From positions 3,271,107 through 3,335,106 of the forward strand of contig NZ_CP023548.1 of NCBI RefSeq assembly GCF_002407205.1: DNA of 64,000 nt. The letters are read 5' to 3'. Position numbers and translations under genes: made by a program. The notes below the pieces were generated by a model. The model did not search any database. It was not told the origin of the DNA and saw nothing but the letters and a program-made list of their open reading frames with translations. Source of the DNA: Rhodobacter sp. CZR27 (GTDB lineage: Bacteria; Pseudomonadota; Alphaproteobacteria; Rhodobacterales; Rhodobacteraceae). Positions 53,849 through 63,511 of the stretch are shown in pieces. Each line of letters starts with the position of its first letter. The first letter of the stretch is position 1.

Positions 53849-55159
53849 ATGTCGTGCGAATTTGACGGGCTTCTTTCGGAGATCGCCGGTGTCCCGCTCA
53901 GCCGGCGCTTCGGCCGCGTGACGGAGATCGCGCGGGGAACGATCGGCGTGTCGGGCCTGACGGCGGGCACGGGTCTGGGCGACCGGGTCATGATCCAGGG
54001 GGCGAACGGCCCCGTTGGCGGCGAGGTGCTGCGCCTTTCGCGCGAGGAGACCATCGTGTTGCCCGATGGCAGTGTCGAGGGCCTGACCATCGGCGACCCT
54101 GTCGAGCTTGTCGGCCCGGCCGAGATCGCACCCAGCGACAGCTGGATAGGGCGCATCGTCGACCCCTTGGGCCGACCTCTGGACGGTCGCCCGCTGTTCC
54201 GCGGCCCGGTGGCAAGGTCGCTGCGGTCGCCGGCGCCTGCGGCTGCCTCGCGTCGCGGGCTGGGACCCCGGCTGCAGACCGGGACGGCGGTGTTCGACAC
54301 GCTGCTGCCCCTGGTTCAGGGGCAGCGGATCGGGCTGTTCGCGGGGTCCGGCGTGGGAAAATCGTCGCTTCTGGCGAAGTTCGCCCGCGGAGTCTCCGCA
54401 GATGTCGTGGTGATCGGGCTGGTGGGCGAGCGCGGGCGGGAGCTGCGGGACTTCACGGATCGGGTGCTGGGACCGGAGGGCATGGCGCGTTCGGTGATCG
54501 TGACCGCCACCTCGGACCAATCGCCGCTGATCCGCCGCCGTTGCGGCTGGGCGGCGATGGCGGTAGCCGAGCATTTCCGTGACCAGGGACTGCACGTCCT
54601 GCTTCTCGCCGATTCGATCACCCGCTTCGCCGAGGCGCATCGCGAGGTGGCGCTGGCCGGCGGGGAAGAGGCGAGCATGCGCGGCTTTCCCCCCTCGACG
54701 GCGCATACGATCATGTCGCTTGCGGAGCGTGCGGGGCCCGGCCCCGAGGGCTCCGGCGACATCACGGCGGTGTTCTCGGTGCTCGTTGCCGGCTCGGACA
54801 TGGAGGAGCCTGTGGCCGACATCCTGCGCGGCGTGCTCGACGGCCATGTGGTGATGGATCGCAAGATCGCCGAGCGCGGCCGCTTTCCCGCGATCGACCT
54901 TCTGCGATCGGTCTCGCGCAGCCTGCCGGAGGCGGCTTCCGCGGCCGAGAACGCCCTGATCGGCGAGGCGCGCCGGCTGCTGGGGGCATGGGACCGTGCC
55001 GAGATGATGATTCAGGCGGGCCTCTACGCCAAGGGATCGGATCCGCAGGTCGATGCCGCCATCAGGGTCTGGCCCGCCCTCGACGCCTTCCTGGCCGAGG
55101 ACTCGCCCGAGGGCGTGGAGGCGAGCTTCCGTCGCCTCGCGGCCTGTCTCGCGATCTGA
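53849..55159 (+). CDS. fliI: flagellar export ATPase FliI
   Basis: Hexameric ATPase powering substrate unloading at the export gate, 436 residues. Walker A GLFAGSGVGKSSLLAKFARG, Walker B LHVLLLADSITRFAEAHRE and the arginine-containing GSGDITAVFSVLVAGSDMEE region are intact. It stands as a single plus-strand gene divergent from flgB. The 83-bp gap has TTAA half sites (CTTAAGG, TTTAAAA) but no clean CtrA dyad. Confidence 0.97.
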   Translation: MSCEFDGLLSEIAGVPLSRRFGRVTEIARGTIGVSGLTAGTGLGDRVMIQGANGPVGGEVLRLSREETIVLPDGSVEGLTIGDPVELVGPAEIAPSDSWIGRIVDPLGRPLDGRPLFRGPVARSLRSPAPAAASRRGLGPRLQTGTAVFDTLLPLVQGQRIGLFAGSGVGKSSLLAKFARGVSADVVVIGLVGERGRELRDFTDRVLGPEGMARSVIVTATSDQSPLIRRRCGWAAMAVAEHFRDQGLHVLLLADSITRFAEAHREVALAGGEEASMRGFPPSTAHTIMSLAERAGPGPEGSGDITAVFSVLVAGSDMEEPVADILRGVLDGHVVMDRKIAERGRFPAIDLLRSVSRSLPEAASAAENALIGEARRLLGAWDRAEMMIQAGLYAKGSDPQVDAAIRVWPALDAFLAEDSPEGVEASFRRLAACLAI

Positions 55160-55161
55160 TC

Positions 55162-55199
55162 GCACCGGAACGCGGCATGCCCTTGCCCCGTTCCGGCGC
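55162..55199. terminator. inverted repeat after fliI
   Basis: CCGGAACG at 55165 pairs with CGTTCCGG at 55189 around a 16-base spacer, a few bases past the fliI stop. No T tract follows. It may protect the fliI 3' end or limit read-through into convergent flgN. Confidence 0.4.
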
Positions 55200-55316
55200 A
55201 GCGGAGGAGCGATCCCTCAGGCATCGCTGCCGGGAATCCCGGAGGCCGTCAGCCTTCCGGGGCGCCATGGAACCACGGGGACACGCTGTAGGTCGCGGCC
55301 CCATGCAGGCGGCAGT

Positions 55317-55655
55317 TCAAAGCCGTTGACGCGGCGGGCGTTCCGGCGCGGTCTCGGCGCGTCGGCCACGGTCATCATAGACGACCATCATCCCGGATGT
55401 GGCGTGCCGGATCTCCTCCAGCCGACGCCGTGCGGCCCGCACGCCGCGCGAGGCGGCCTCGAGGCAGGCAAGATTGCGCGTCGCCTTCGTCCTGATCTGC
55501 TGTGCGCGTTCGGCTGTCAGAGGCTCGAGCGCCTCGATCTCTTCCGCCAGTGCGGCGCTCAGCCCGGGAAGGGCTGCGAGATCGCCCGCGGTCACCACGC
55601 GCCGCATGTCGTCGAGCAGCCGCTCCACCGATCCGGAGACCCCGTCAGAGCTCAC
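55317..55655 (-). CDS. FlgN-like hook-associated protein chaperone
   Basis: A 112-residue helical protein (SVERLLDDMRRVVTAGDLAA, LSAALAEEIEALEPLTAERA, KATRNLACLEAASRGVRAAR), the size and character of FlgN, chaperone of FlgK and FlgL. The GTG at 55655 has GGGGAGA upstream and overlaps the flgJ stop by 11 bp; an ATG at 55673 would overlap more. Assignment rests on size, helical pattern and place after flgJ. Confidence 0.6.
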   Translation of the reverse strand: MSSDGVSGSVERLLDDMRRVVTAGDLAALPGLSAALAEEIEALEPLTAERAQQIRTKATRNLACLEAASRGVRAARRRLEEIRHATSGMMVVYDDRGRRAETAPERPPRQRL

Positions 55656-55923
55656 TGTCGCTCTCCCCGGCAAGGCTGCGATAGAACTGCTCGGCGAGAC
55701 CGATGCCCCCGGCCCTCACCATCCCCGTTGCCTGTTCGTGCCGCAGCAGCGAGGCGAACTGCGATTCGCCGATTCCGCCACCGAAGGCCTCCGAGGTCGC
55801 GCCCATGCCGGTATGGCCGAGCATTTCGGACAGGAAGGCGGCCTCAAGCTCTTCCGCCTTCCTGCGCAACAGCACCTTCGGGTCGGGCGGCGGCGCGGCA
55901 AGCGATGTGATGGTCACAGACAT
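55645..55923 (-). CDS. flgJ: rod-binding protein FlgJ, N-terminal domain only
   Basis: Rod-scaffold protein of 92 residues. It has the FlgJ rod-binding block KAEELEAAFLSEMLGHTGMG, GGGIGESQFASLLRHEQATG and AGGIGLAEQFYRSL. The muramidase half found in enterobacterial FlgJ is absent, as usual in alphaproteobacteria; the separate transglycosylase at 44317 may supply it. It is divergent from fliK. Confidence 0.9.
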   Translation of the reverse strand: MSVTITSLAAPPPDPKVLLRRKAEELEAAFLSEMLGHTGMGATSEAFGGGIGESQFASLLRHEQATGMVRAGGIGLAEQFYRSLAGESDSEL

Positions 55924-55969
55924 TTCCGTGCTCCCTTTGTTCGGATTTTTTCGATCATGGGGGAAACGC

Positions 55970-55984
55970 GTAAACGTTCGGTAA
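55970..55984. promoter_or_regulatory. CtrA-like box between flgJ and fliK
   Basis: GTAAACGTTCGGTAA keeps the TAA-N8-TAA core of TTAA-N7-TTAA with G in place of the first T of each half. It lies 47 bp from either start codon in a divergent promoter region. Confidence 0.45.
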
Positions 55985-56031
55985 TCAGTTTCCGGAACAA
56001 GGGGATGAAGTGACAGAAGGTCCTGAAGCCC

Positions 56032-58335
56032 ATGATTGGTCCGATTCCGCAGTCCGTCCCGGTTCCGGAAGCGCTGGCAAGACCGCCGGCCGGCGACGAA
56101 TCCGGCGCGGCTTTCGAAGCGGAGGTGAGAAGGATGGCCGAGGTTCCGGGACAGGACCCCGGGGATCAGGTGGATCGCCCGGCGGTCGATGGGTCCTGCC
56201 TCGGTCTGCAAGCGGAAGTGCCGATGACGATTGCGCCTGGGGTCCACCTGGGCACGCGGCTCCCGGCACACGAGTCGGAAGCGGCCCCGGTCGAGGCGAC
56301 TGCGCTGGATCAGGGCGACATGCCGGAGTCGGAAGGGCTGCCCTGGCCCGAGCCCGCGGTGCCGCCTGAAGTCCACGCGGGCGGGCTGAAATCCCCCGAA
56401 GGGCCTGCCCCATCGCATGAAGTGGTGCCGGAAGAGAATGGTGCGGGACTTCTCCCGCACGATGCGCGGGTTTCCTCGCCAGCGAATGGAGGTTGCCTGG
56501 AACCCCTCTCGACGGCCGCGTTCTCGGTCATCGGCTCTTCAGCGCCGGAGGCAGGGGCTGGCGCCGCATCCGGCAGTCCGAAGCTGGTCGATGCGCCGGA
56601 CGGTATGTCGACCGGCACGCCGCAACGGGAGATTTTGCCGACCCTTTCGGATCGGCTCCACGTCCCTGATCCGCCGGTTCCGGGCATGCCGGGCACCCCT
56701 CCGGCCGTTGACACCGGGCAACCCCGTGTCAACGGCCCTCTGGTGGGCGGGATGAACGACTCCCCGGTGGCGGTTCCACCTGCAGCGGTTCCTCCGGCAC
56801 CGGCTGCCGCGATCGGTGCGGCGCCGGCCGGGATTGTTTCTGCCAGCGGCGTGGATCGAGACGGGGAGCATGTGGACCCTCGCTCGCTCGATCGCGTCAG
56901 CCGGCCGAAGCCGGGCGGAGGTCCCGCGACCGACGCCATGCTGCCGCTATCCGCCGCCCCTTCCACAGCGCCGGCAGAGGGAGGGATCGGTGACGATCCG
57001 CTTCCGACAGCGCGGCAGACGGATGGTCGAGCCTTGGCGGAGACCCTGCCTTCGGCTAGCCGGGGAAGCGTGATCGAAGTGCCTGACCGTGCGGCTGTTG
57101 CGCGTGCCCGCAATACGGCCCCGCGCTCCGACATGGTTCCCGATCCTTCGGCGACCAGGACGGAAGCGTCTGGATCGGCGCAGGCGGAGCGTCTTCCGGT
57201 CGATGCCCGGTCGCAGTCGATGATTGTCTCGGTGACGGGCGTGGCCGCCGAGGCAGGGCGACATGCGTATCTGTCCGGGCGGACGGTCTGGTCCGGACGG
57301 GCGCGGCCGATGCAGGAAGTGGCTGACTCGCCGGGGATCCCGCGCGCGCCCGACGACCCGCCGGCGGTGCGGGGGCGGACCGGGGAGCCGGCAGCGCAAC
57401 AGGTTCCTTCGGCTGCGCCGACGGGGCAGCGGGCCATGCTCGACGGGTCGTCCCTCGGACCCCAGGCTCCGGTTCCGGCCTTGAAGCCGGTCCCTGAAGT
57501 CCCGGCGGATGCCGGTGGGGCAGGGTCTCCGCGGACATCAGGGGCGGGAGCGATGACGGCGGCTGTTCCAGGCGGATCCGGGGCGGGAAACGCGCCGCTG
57601 CCGAAGGCGCCAGCGGTCCGCGAGCCCGTCGCCGTTGCAGGGTCGCCGCCTGCGCGGATCGGGGAGTTGCGCACTGGCCTGTCCGCCACAGCCGCGGACC
57701 CGATGCCGGACCCGGCCGCGCCGGACGATGCACGGCACCTGCGGGTCACGGAGGCGCCGACGAGGGCTGCAGGCGAGCCTGCGGCGGAGCAAGCGATGCA
57801 GCCGATTGAAGCGGAGCCTCGGCTCGCGGAGGAGGCAGGTCGAGGGGCCGGGACGAGCCCGACGAAGGACGCTGCTCCGGAGTCTCCGCTTCCGGCCATG
57901 GGTCTTTCCGAGCCGGCGCGGCCGGCGGAACCCTCGCGGCCCATGCTCGCCATGGTCGGTGCGGGTCCTCATGCCGATGCTCCGCCGGCGGAGCAGGTCG
58001 ATACTCCGGAGGCTGCCGAGGATGCGGTCGAGGTGGTGCTTCGGCCCGAGGATCTGGGGCGTGTGAAGCTGACCATGGCGCAGGATGGCGACATGCTTCG
58101 GGTGACGGTTCAGGCGGACCGCCCGGAGACGCTCGAACTCATGCGGCGACACTCGGATCAGCTGGGCGCGGAACTGCGTCACGCCGGCTTTGCCGGTGCC
58201 TCCTTCAGCTTCGGCGGCCGGGACGGCCAGCCCCAGCCGCGCGGCCGTCCGGTCGCCGGCGGGGAAAGGACGGAGCCGGTTACCGCAGGCCCGCCGGCGC
58301 CCGTCCCGACCGCCGGGCTCGACCTTCGCATCTAG
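56032..58335 (+). CDS. fliK: hook-length control protein FliK
   Basis: Secreted molecular ruler, 767 residues, long for the family. Residues 1 to about 650 are low-complexity, rich in Pro, Ala, Gly and Glu. The C-terminal Flg_hook domain (about 660-745) has VEVVLRPEDLGRVKLTMAQD and QLGAELRHAGFAGASFSFGG, which contacts FlhB to switch export from hook to filament proteins. It is 9 bp before flgD. Confidence 0.9.
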   Translation: MIGPIPQSVPVPEALARPPAGDESGAAFEAEVRRMAEVPGQDPGDQVDRPAVDGSCLGLQAEVPMTIAPGVHLGTRLPAHESEAAPVEATALDQGDMPESEGLPWPEPAVPPEVHAGGLKSPEGPAPSHEVVPEENGAGLLPHDARVSSPANGGCLEPLSTAAFSVIGSSAPEAGAGAASGSPKLVDAPDGMSTGTPQREILPTLSDRLHVPDPPVPGMPGTPPAVDTGQPRVNGPLVGGMNDSPVAVPPAAVPPAPAAAIGAAPAGIVSASGVDRDGEHVDPRSLDRVSRPKPGGGPATDAMLPLSAAPSTAPAEGGIGDDPLPTARQTDGRALAETLPSASRGSVIEVPDRAAVARARNTAPRSDMVPDPSATRTEASGSAQAERLPVDARSQSMIVSVTGVAAEAGRHAYLSGRTVWSGRARPMQEVADSPGIPRAPDDPPAVRGRTGEPAAQQVPSAAPTGQRAMLDGSSLGPQAPVPALKPVPEVPADAGGAGSPRTSGAGAMTAAVPGGSGAGNAPLPKAPAVREPVAVAGSPPARIGELRTGLSATAADPMPDPAAPDDARHLRVTEAPTRAAGEPAAEQAMQPIEAEPRLAEEAGRGAGTSPTKDAAPESPLPAMGLSEPARPAEPSRPMLAMVGAGPHADAPPAEQVDTPEAAEDAVEVVLRPEDLGRVKLTMAQDGDMLRVTVQADRPETLELMRRHSDQLGAELRHAGFAGASFSFGGRDGQPQPRGRPVAGGERTEPVTAGPPAPVPTAGLDLRI

Positions 58336-58344
58336 GAGACTGAC

Positions 58345-59001
58345 TTGGACATCACACCCACCACCGCCAGCACCGGCACGCAGGGGGCGACCTCTCCGCC
58401 GGCCACGACCTCGGACTACCAGACGTTCCTGCGCATGCTCACCACCGAGCTGCAGAACCAGGACCCGATGGATCCGATGGACTCCAAGGAGTTCGCCCTG
58501 CAACTGGCCACCTTCTCGGGCGTCGAGCAGCAGGTGAAGACCAATGACCTCCTGACGACGATGAGTGGGTCGCTCGGCGTGATGGGCCTGTCGGAACTGG
58601 CCGGCTGGATCGGGCGCGAGGCGCGCGTCGCCGCGCCGGCCTGGTTCGACGGGGCGCCGATCACCATCTCGCCCAATCCCGTGCTTGGCGCGGACAGGGC
58701 CAACCTCGTGGTCCGGGATGCGGATGGCGAAATCGTGGCGCAGGAGGCGATCGAAGCGGAGGCGGGCCCGATCGACTGGGCGGGGACCGACGCCGAGGGG
58801 AACCCCCTGCCCGAAGGCGCCTACAGCTTCTCGATCGAAAGCTATACGGGCGACGAACTGCTGGGCACCACGGATGTGGAGGTCTATTCCGAGGTCGTCG
58901 AGGCGAGGGGAGGTTCGAACGGAACCATCCTGGTGCTGAGGGGCGGCATCGAAGTCGCCGCCTCTTCCGTCACCGCGCTTCGCGATGCCTCTCGGTCATA
59001 G
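58345..59001 (+). CDS. flgD: hook cap protein FlgD
   Basis: Hook-assembly scaffold, 218 residues. N-terminal block DYQTFLRMLTTELQNQDPMD with PMDSKEFALQLATFSGVEQQ is diagnostic. The C-terminal part (about 100-180) is the Ig-like domain (GPIDWAGTDAEGNPLPEGAY). The start is TTG at 58345, preceded by AGGAG at a 6-base spacing; no ATG precedes the conserved block. It overlaps the convergent ubiB end by 6 bp. Confidence 0.94.
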   Translation: MDITPTTASTGTQGATSPPATTSDYQTFLRMLTTELQNQDPMDPMDSKEFALQLATFSGVEQQVKTNDLLTTMSGSLGVMGLSELAGWIGREARVAAPAWFDGAPITISPNPVLGADRANLVVRDADGEIVAQEAIEAEAGPIDWAGTDAEGNPLPEGAYSFSIESYTGDELLGTTDVEVYSEVVEARGGSNGTILVLRGGIEVAASSVTALRDASRS

Positions 59002-60525
59002 CAGGCTGCCGATCCACACGCCGAAAGCGGTGGCCGCCGATCCCGCCAGCATCCAGAACACCGGACGCGTCTCGCGGCGGGGTGGCACCACCACCACCGG
59101 CTGGCCCTGCCGGATCAGCTGCGCCTCGACCAGCCGCGGGAGCCGCGGGCCGAACCGGCCGAGGATGCGGGCCGTGCGGACGAGATCGCGCGCAATGGCG
59201 CGGGGCCCGACGTTGTCGCGGATGTAGTCCTCGACGATGGGCCGCGCGACCTGCCAGATGTTGATGTGCGAATCGAGCGAGCGCGCCACCCCCTCGACCA
59301 CCACCATGGTGCGCTGCAGCAGGATCAGCTCGGTCCGGGTCTGCATCCCGAACCGCTCGGTCACCTCGAAGAGATAGGCGAGCAGCCGGGCCATCGAGAT
59401 CCGCGAGGCATCCATGCCGAAGATCGGCTCGCCCACCGCGCGAAGCGCCCGCGCGAATTCGTCGATGTCGCGGTCGGCGGGCACATAGCCGGCTTCGAAA
59501 TGCACCTCGGCCACCCGGCGGTAGTCGCGCTGGATGAAGCCGAACAGGATCTCGGCATAGACCCGGCGCGTATATTCGTCGAGCCGACCCATGATGCCGA
59601 AATCATAGGCGATGATGTCGCCGTTCGCCGCCACCTTCAGGTTGCCCTGGTGCATGTCGGCATGGAAGAAGCCGTCGCGCAGCGCATGGCTGAGGAAGAG
59701 CGCCAGCACCCGCGTCCCGAGCGCCGTCCGGTCGTGCCCCGCCGCATCCAGCGCGGCATTGTCGGAAAGCGAGATCCCCTCGGCCCAGCCGATGGTCATC
59801 ACCTGCCGCGCCGAGAGGTTCCAGACCGGCTTCGGCACCTGGAAGCCGGCATCGGCCTCGGTATTCGCGGCGAACTCTCCGGCCGAGGCCGATTCGAGCC
59901 GCAGGTCCAGTTCGCCGTTCACCACGCCCTCAAAATGGCTGATGACCTCGGTCGGGCGCAGGCGGCGCGAGGAGGGCGAGAGGATCTCGATGATCCGGGC
60001 GGCCAGGTAGAAGGCGTCGATGTCGGTACGGAAGGCGCGCTCGATCCCCGGGCGCAGGACCTTCACCGCGACCTCGACGCCGGTATCGGCCAGCCGGGCA
60101 CGGTGGACCTGGGCGATCGAGGCGGCGGCGACCGGCTCGGAAAACTCCGAGAAGACCTTGTCGACGGCGACGTGCAGTTCCTCCTCGATCAGGGTCTTGG
60201 CGACCTCGGTCGGGAAGGGGGGCAGCTTGTCCTGCAGATATTGCAGTTGCAGCGCCATCTCGGGGCCCACCACGTCGGGGCGGGTCGAGAGGATCTGGCC
60301 GAACTTGATGTAGGCCGGGCCGAGCGCCGTCAGGGCCCGGGTCGCCGGCGGCAGTGCCGGATCGCCCGGCAGCCCGAGCCACTTGAAGGGCCAGCCGAGC
60401 ACCCGCGCCAGGACGCGCAGGTTCGGCGGGGCATCCATCGCCTCGAGCACGGCGCCGATGGCGCCCGTGCGTTCCATGGTGGCGGCCGTGCGTATCAGCC
60501 GCCAGATGTTGTGTGGACCGCGCAA
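58996..60525 (-). CDS. ubiB: UbiB, atypical kinase/ATPase for ubiquinone synthesis
   Basis: Membrane-associated protein of the ABC1/ADCK family, 509 residues, needed for ubiquinone biosynthesis. Hallmarks are the KxGQ motif in [14 protein letters not shown], the Ala-rich loop [14 protein letters not shown], the catalytic loop [11 protein letters not shown] and the metal-binding YDFGIMG. A hydrophobic C-terminus ([20 protein letters not shown]) anchors it. TTG at 60525 is chosen: it gives [20 protein letters not shown] read as Met-Arg-Gly, the usual start in this order, 1 bp after the ubiE stop. Confidence 0.94.
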   Translation of the reverse strand: MRGPHNIWRLIRTAATMERTGAIGAVLEAMDAPPNLRVLARVLGWPFKWLGLPGDPALPPATRALTALGPAYIKFGQILSTRPDVVGPEMALQLQYLQDKLPPFPTEVAKTLIEEELHVAVDKVFSEFSEPVAAASIAQVHRARLADTGVEVAVKVLRPGIERAFRTDIDAFYLAARIIEILSPSSRRLRPTEVISHFEGVVNGELDLRLESASAGEFAANTEADAGFQVPKPVWNLSARQVMTIGWAEGISLSDNAALDAAGHDRTALGTRVLALFLSHALRDGFFHADMHQGNLKVAANGDIIAYDFGIMGRLDEYTRRVYAEILFGFIQRDYRRVAEVHFEAGYVPADRDIDEFARALRAVGEPIFGMDASRISMARLLAYLFEVTERFGMQTRTELILLQRTMVVVEGVARSLDSHINIWQVARPIVEDYIRDNVGPRAIARDLVRTARILGRFGPRLPRLVEAQLIRQGQPVVVVPPRRETRPVFWMLAGSAATAFGVWIGSLL

Positions 60526-60526
60526 C

Positions 60527-61279
60527 TCAGATCTTCCAGCCGGAGTGCAGCGCGGCAATGCCCATCGAGAGGTTGCGGTACTTGACCAGCCCGAAGCCCG
60601 CCTTGCGGATCATCGAGACGAAGGTTTCCTGATCCGGGAACTTTCGGATCGACTCCACCAGATATTGATAGCTGTCGCGGTCGTTCGCCACGATCTGGCC
60701 CATCACCGGGATCACGTTGAACGAATAGCGGTCATAGGCCCACTGCATCATCGGGTTCGGCAGCTGGCTGAACTCCAGCACCATCAGCCGGCCGCCGGGC
60801 TTCAGCACGCGGAAGGCCTCGTTCAGCGCATCCTGCACGCGGGTCACGTTCCGGATGCCGAAGCTGATCGTGTAGACGTCGAAGGTGTTCGAGGCGAAGG
60901 GCAGCGCCATGGCGTCGCCCACCACCCAGTCGAGCCGCTCGGCCATCTGGCCGGCGTCGGCGCGCTGCCGCCCCTCGACCAGCATGGATTCGGTCATGTC
61001 GCAGACGGTGGCATGGGCTCCCGGCGCGCGCTTGAGGAAGCGGAACGAGATGTCGCCCGTCCCGCCCGCCACGTCGAGCAGCTTCTGCCCCGGCCTCGGC
61101 GCCAGCCAGTCCATCATGGCGTCCTTCCACAGCCGGTGGACGCCTCCCGACATCAGGTCGTTCATGATGTCGTATTTCGAGGCCACGCGCGTGAAGACGC
61201 CATGGACCATCCCGGCCTTCTCGCCTTCGGGAACGGTGCGGAAGCCGAAATGCGTCGTGCTGGAAGTGTCGTCGTTCAT
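60527..61279 (-). CDS. ubiE: UbiE, demethylmenaquinol/ubiquinone C-methyltransferase
   Basis: SAM-dependent methyltransferase acting on a ubiquinone precursor, 250 residues. Motifs: [23 protein letters not shown]-binding [36 protein letters not shown] and [20 protein letters not shown]. The start [16 protein letters not shown] at 61279 is the family start. It is translated just ahead of ubiB and faces mutM across a 108-bp gap. Confidence 0.97.
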   Translation of the reverse strand: MNDDTSSTTHFGFRTVPEGEKAGMVHGVFTRVASKYDIMNDLMSGGVHRLWKDAMMDWLAPRPGQKLLDVAGGTGDISFRFLKRAPGAHATVCDMTESMLVEGRQRADAGQMAERLDWVVGDAMALPFASNTFDVYTISFGIRNVTRVQDALNEAFRVLKPGGRLMVLEFSQLPNPMMQWAYDRYSFNVIPVMGQIVANDRDSYQYLVESIRKFPDQETFVSMIRKAGFGLVKYRNLSMGIAALHSGWKI

Positions 61280-61387
61280 CGCGCTCTTGCCGTCCTCTGT
61301 TCCGCCCTCTTTATAGGCTCCGCGGCGGGGGCTGCAATGGACCCCCGAACCGCTATTACCCGTGCTGCCATCTGTCGCGGAGATCCG

Positions 61388-62239
61388 ATGCCCGAACTGC
61401 CAGAGGTCGAGACCGTCCGCCGCGGGCTGGAGCCGGTGATGTCCGGCCAGCTCATCGCCGAGGCGCGGGTCAACCGGCCGGACCTGCGCTGGCCGCTGCC
61501 GCCGCGCATGGCCGAGCGGCTGACGGGGCAGCGCGTGCTGGGCCTGCGCCGGCGGTCGAAGTATATCCTGGCCGATCTCGGCGGGGGCGAGACGCTTCTG
61601 ATCCATCTCGGTATGTCGGGGCGGATGCTGATCTCGGGGGCGATGATCGGGGGCTTCGTCCACGACCATCCGGCGCCCGCAAAACACGATCATGTCGTCC
61701 TGACGATGGAGACGGGCGCGCGGGTCACCTTCAACGATGCGCGACGGTTCGGCGCGATGGACCTGATGCCGACCGAGGCGGCCGAGACGCATCCGCTACT
61801 GGCAGCGCTGGGGCCGGAACCCCTCGGCAATGCCTTCGACGAGGCCTATCTAGTCGCCCGGCTGGCGGGCCGGCGGACGCCGCTGAAGGCGGCGCTGCTC
61901 GACCAGCGCGTGGTGGCGGGCCTCGGCAACATCTATGTCTGCGAGGTGCTGTTCCGCGCCGGCCTCGCGCCCGACCGGCTTGCGGGCAGCCTGTCGGAAC
62001 CGCGGATTGCCGGCCTTGTGCCGATCATCCGCGAGGTGCTGTCCGAGGCGATCGCGGCGGGCGGGTCCTCCTTGCGCGACTATCGTCAGGCCGATGGCGA
62101 GCTTGGCTATTTCCAGCACACCTTCCGGGTCTATGGCCGCGAAGGCCTGCCCTGCGTCACGCCCGGATGCGGCGGAACCATCGGCCGCATCGTGCAGTCC
62201 GGGCGTTCCTCGTTCCACTGCCCGCTCTGCCAGAGATGA
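61388..62239 (+). CDS. mutM: formamidopyrimidine-DNA glycosylase (MutM/Fpg)
   Basis: Bifunctional glycosylase/AP lyase that removes 8-oxoguanine, 283 residues. The catalytic N-terminal proline follows the initiator in [17 protein letters not shown]. The H2TH region is [20 protein letters not shown], and the C-terminal zinc finger has four cysteines ([21 protein letters not shown]). Divergent from ubiE. Confidence 0.98.
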   Translation: MPELPEVETVRRGLEPVMSGQLIAEARVNRPDLRWPLPPRMAERLTGQRVLGLRRRSKYILADLGGGETLLIHLGMSGRMLISGAMIGGFVHDHPAPAKHDHVVLTMETGARVTFNDARRFGAMDLMPTEAAETHPLLAALGPEPLGNAFDEAYLVARLAGRRTPLKAALLDQRVVAGLGNIYVCEVLFRAGLAPDRLAGSLSEPRIAGLVPIIREVLSEAIAAGGSSLRDYRQADGELGYFQHTFRVYGREGLPCVTPGCGGTIGRIVQSGRSSFHCPLCQR

Positions 62240-62298
62240 CTTGATCCCGGCTGCCGGGCTGCTAGACCTTCGCGGATTGCCACGACGAGGGAACCCGC

Positions 62299-63075
62299 AT
62301 GGCCTACGAGACTCTGATCGTCGAGATCGAGGATTACGTGGCGCTGATCCGGCTCAACCGCCCGGATGCGCTCAATGCGCTCAACAGCAGGATGATGTCC
62401 GAACTGGCCGAGGCGCTGGGCTCGGCCGACCGCAACGACAAGGTGCGCTGCATCGTCATCACAGGGTCCGACAAGGCTTTCGCCGCGGGGGCCGACATCA
62501 AGGAGATGGCCGGGCAGGGCTTTGTCGACGTGTTCGGCAACGACTTCTTCACCGCGGAATCCGAGGCGATCCTGCGGGTGCGCAAGCCGATCATCGCCGG
62601 CGTCGCGGGCTATGCCCTCGGCGGCGGCTGCGAGCTGGCGATGATGTGCGACTTCATCATCGCCGCCGACACCGCCAAGTTCGGCCAGCCCGAGATCAAC
62701 CTCGGCGTGGTCGCGGGGCTGGGCGGGACGCAGCGCCTGACGCGCTTCGTCGGCAAGTCGAAGTCGATGGACATGCACCTGACGGGCCGCTTCATGGACG
62801 CGACGGAAGCCGAGCGCTGCGGCCTCGTGAGCCGCGTCGTGCCGGCCAAGAACCTCATGGAAGAGGTGATGAAGGCCGCAGCCAAGATCTCGGAGAAGTC
62901 GCTTCTGACCGCGATGGCGGTGAAGGAGGCGGTCAACCGCAGCTACGAGACCACGCTGCGCGAAGGCGTGCTGTTCGAGCGGCGGCTGTTCCACGCCCTC
63001 TTCGCCACCGAGGACCAGAAGGAGGGAATGGCGGCCTTCCTCGAGAAGCGGACGCCGCAGTTCCGCGACAAGTAA
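62299..63075 (+). CDS. enoyl-CoA hydratase
   Basis: Crotonase-fold hydratase of 258 residues for beta-oxidation. Oxyanion-hole and active-site parts are [15 protein letters not shown] (about residue 62) and the catalytic Glu segments [20 protein letters not shown] and [20 protein letters not shown], both Glu present, as in mitochondrial-type ECH. The substrate range could include crotonyl-CoA made by the gcdH pathway, but this link is only inferred. It follows mutM after 59 bp. Confidence 0.93.
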   Translation: MAYETLIVEIEDYVALIRLNRPDALNALNSRMMSELAEALGSADRNDKVRCIVITGSDKAFAAGADIKEMAGQGFVDVFGNDFFTAESEAILRVRKPIIAGVAGYALGGGCELAMMCDFIIAADTAKFGQPEINLGVVAGLGGTQRLTRFVGKSKSMDMHLTGRFMDATEAERCGLVSRVVPAKNLMEEVMKAAAKISEKSLLTAMAVKEAVNRSYETTLREGVLFERRLFHALFATEDQKEGMAAFLEKRTPQFRDK

Positions 63076-63109
63076 TTCCCGCCGCGCCCGGAATCCGCGC
63101 GCTTGCGGG

Positions 63110-63138
63110 TTGACTTGTGGATGAGTCGCCCGTAAAGA
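63110..63138 (+). promoter_or_regulatory. sigma70-type promoter of rpsT
   Basis: TTGACT at 63110-63115 and TAAAGA at 63133-63138 are separated by exactly 17 bp, 45 bp ahead of the rpsT start. TGTGGATGA inside the spacer is one base off a DnaA-box core (TGTGGATAA). Confidence 0.7.
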
Positions 63139-63182
63139 CGCGGCTTCAAATAGAGATCGAACGTAGACGGAAACCCTGATAC

Positions 63183-63461
63183 ATGGCCAACTCGCCCCAG
63201 TCCAAGAAGCGTGCCCGCCAGGCCGAGGCCCGCGCCGCCGTGAACAAGGCCCGCCGGTCGCGGATCCGCACCTTCCTGCGCAAGGTCGAGGAAGCGATCG
63301 CGTCGGGTGACGCGTCCTCCGCTGCCGAGGCGCTGAAGACCGCCCAGCCGGAACTGGCCCGCGGCATCACCAAAGGTGTGCTGCACAAGAACACCGTGGC
63401 CCGCAAGATGTCGCGTCTCGCGCACCGCGTTAAGGTTCTGGCCCAGCCGGCCGCTGCCTGA
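63183..63461 (+). CDS. rpsT: 30S ribosomal protein S20
   Basis: Primary 16S rRNA-binding protein, 92 residues, highly basic. [20 protein letters not shown] and [12 protein letters not shown] are typical, with [20 protein letters not shown] at the C-terminus. It has its own promoter and a strong intrinsic terminator. In related genomes rpsT commonly precedes dnaA. Confidence 0.98.
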   Translation: MANSPQSKKRARQAEARAAVNKARRSRIRTFLRKVEEAIASGDASSAAEALKTAQPELARGITKGVLHKNTVARKMSRLAHRVKVLAQPAAA

Positions 63462-63486
63462 TTTTCTCTGCTCTGGCAGAGGCTTG

Positions 63487-63511
63487 AAACGCGCCCCCCG
63501 GGGCGCGTTTT
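63487..63511 (+). terminator. intrinsic terminator of rpsT
   Basis: Eleven-base perfect arms AAACGCGCCCC and GGGGCGCGTTT with a 2-base loop, ending in TTTT, 25 bp past the rpsT stop codon. Confidence 0.9.

Noticed and set aside
63115..63125. DnaA box / origin near rpsT
   Set aside because: A single TGTGGATGA with one mismatch inside a promoter spacer is not enough to call an origin, and no cluster of boxes was found.
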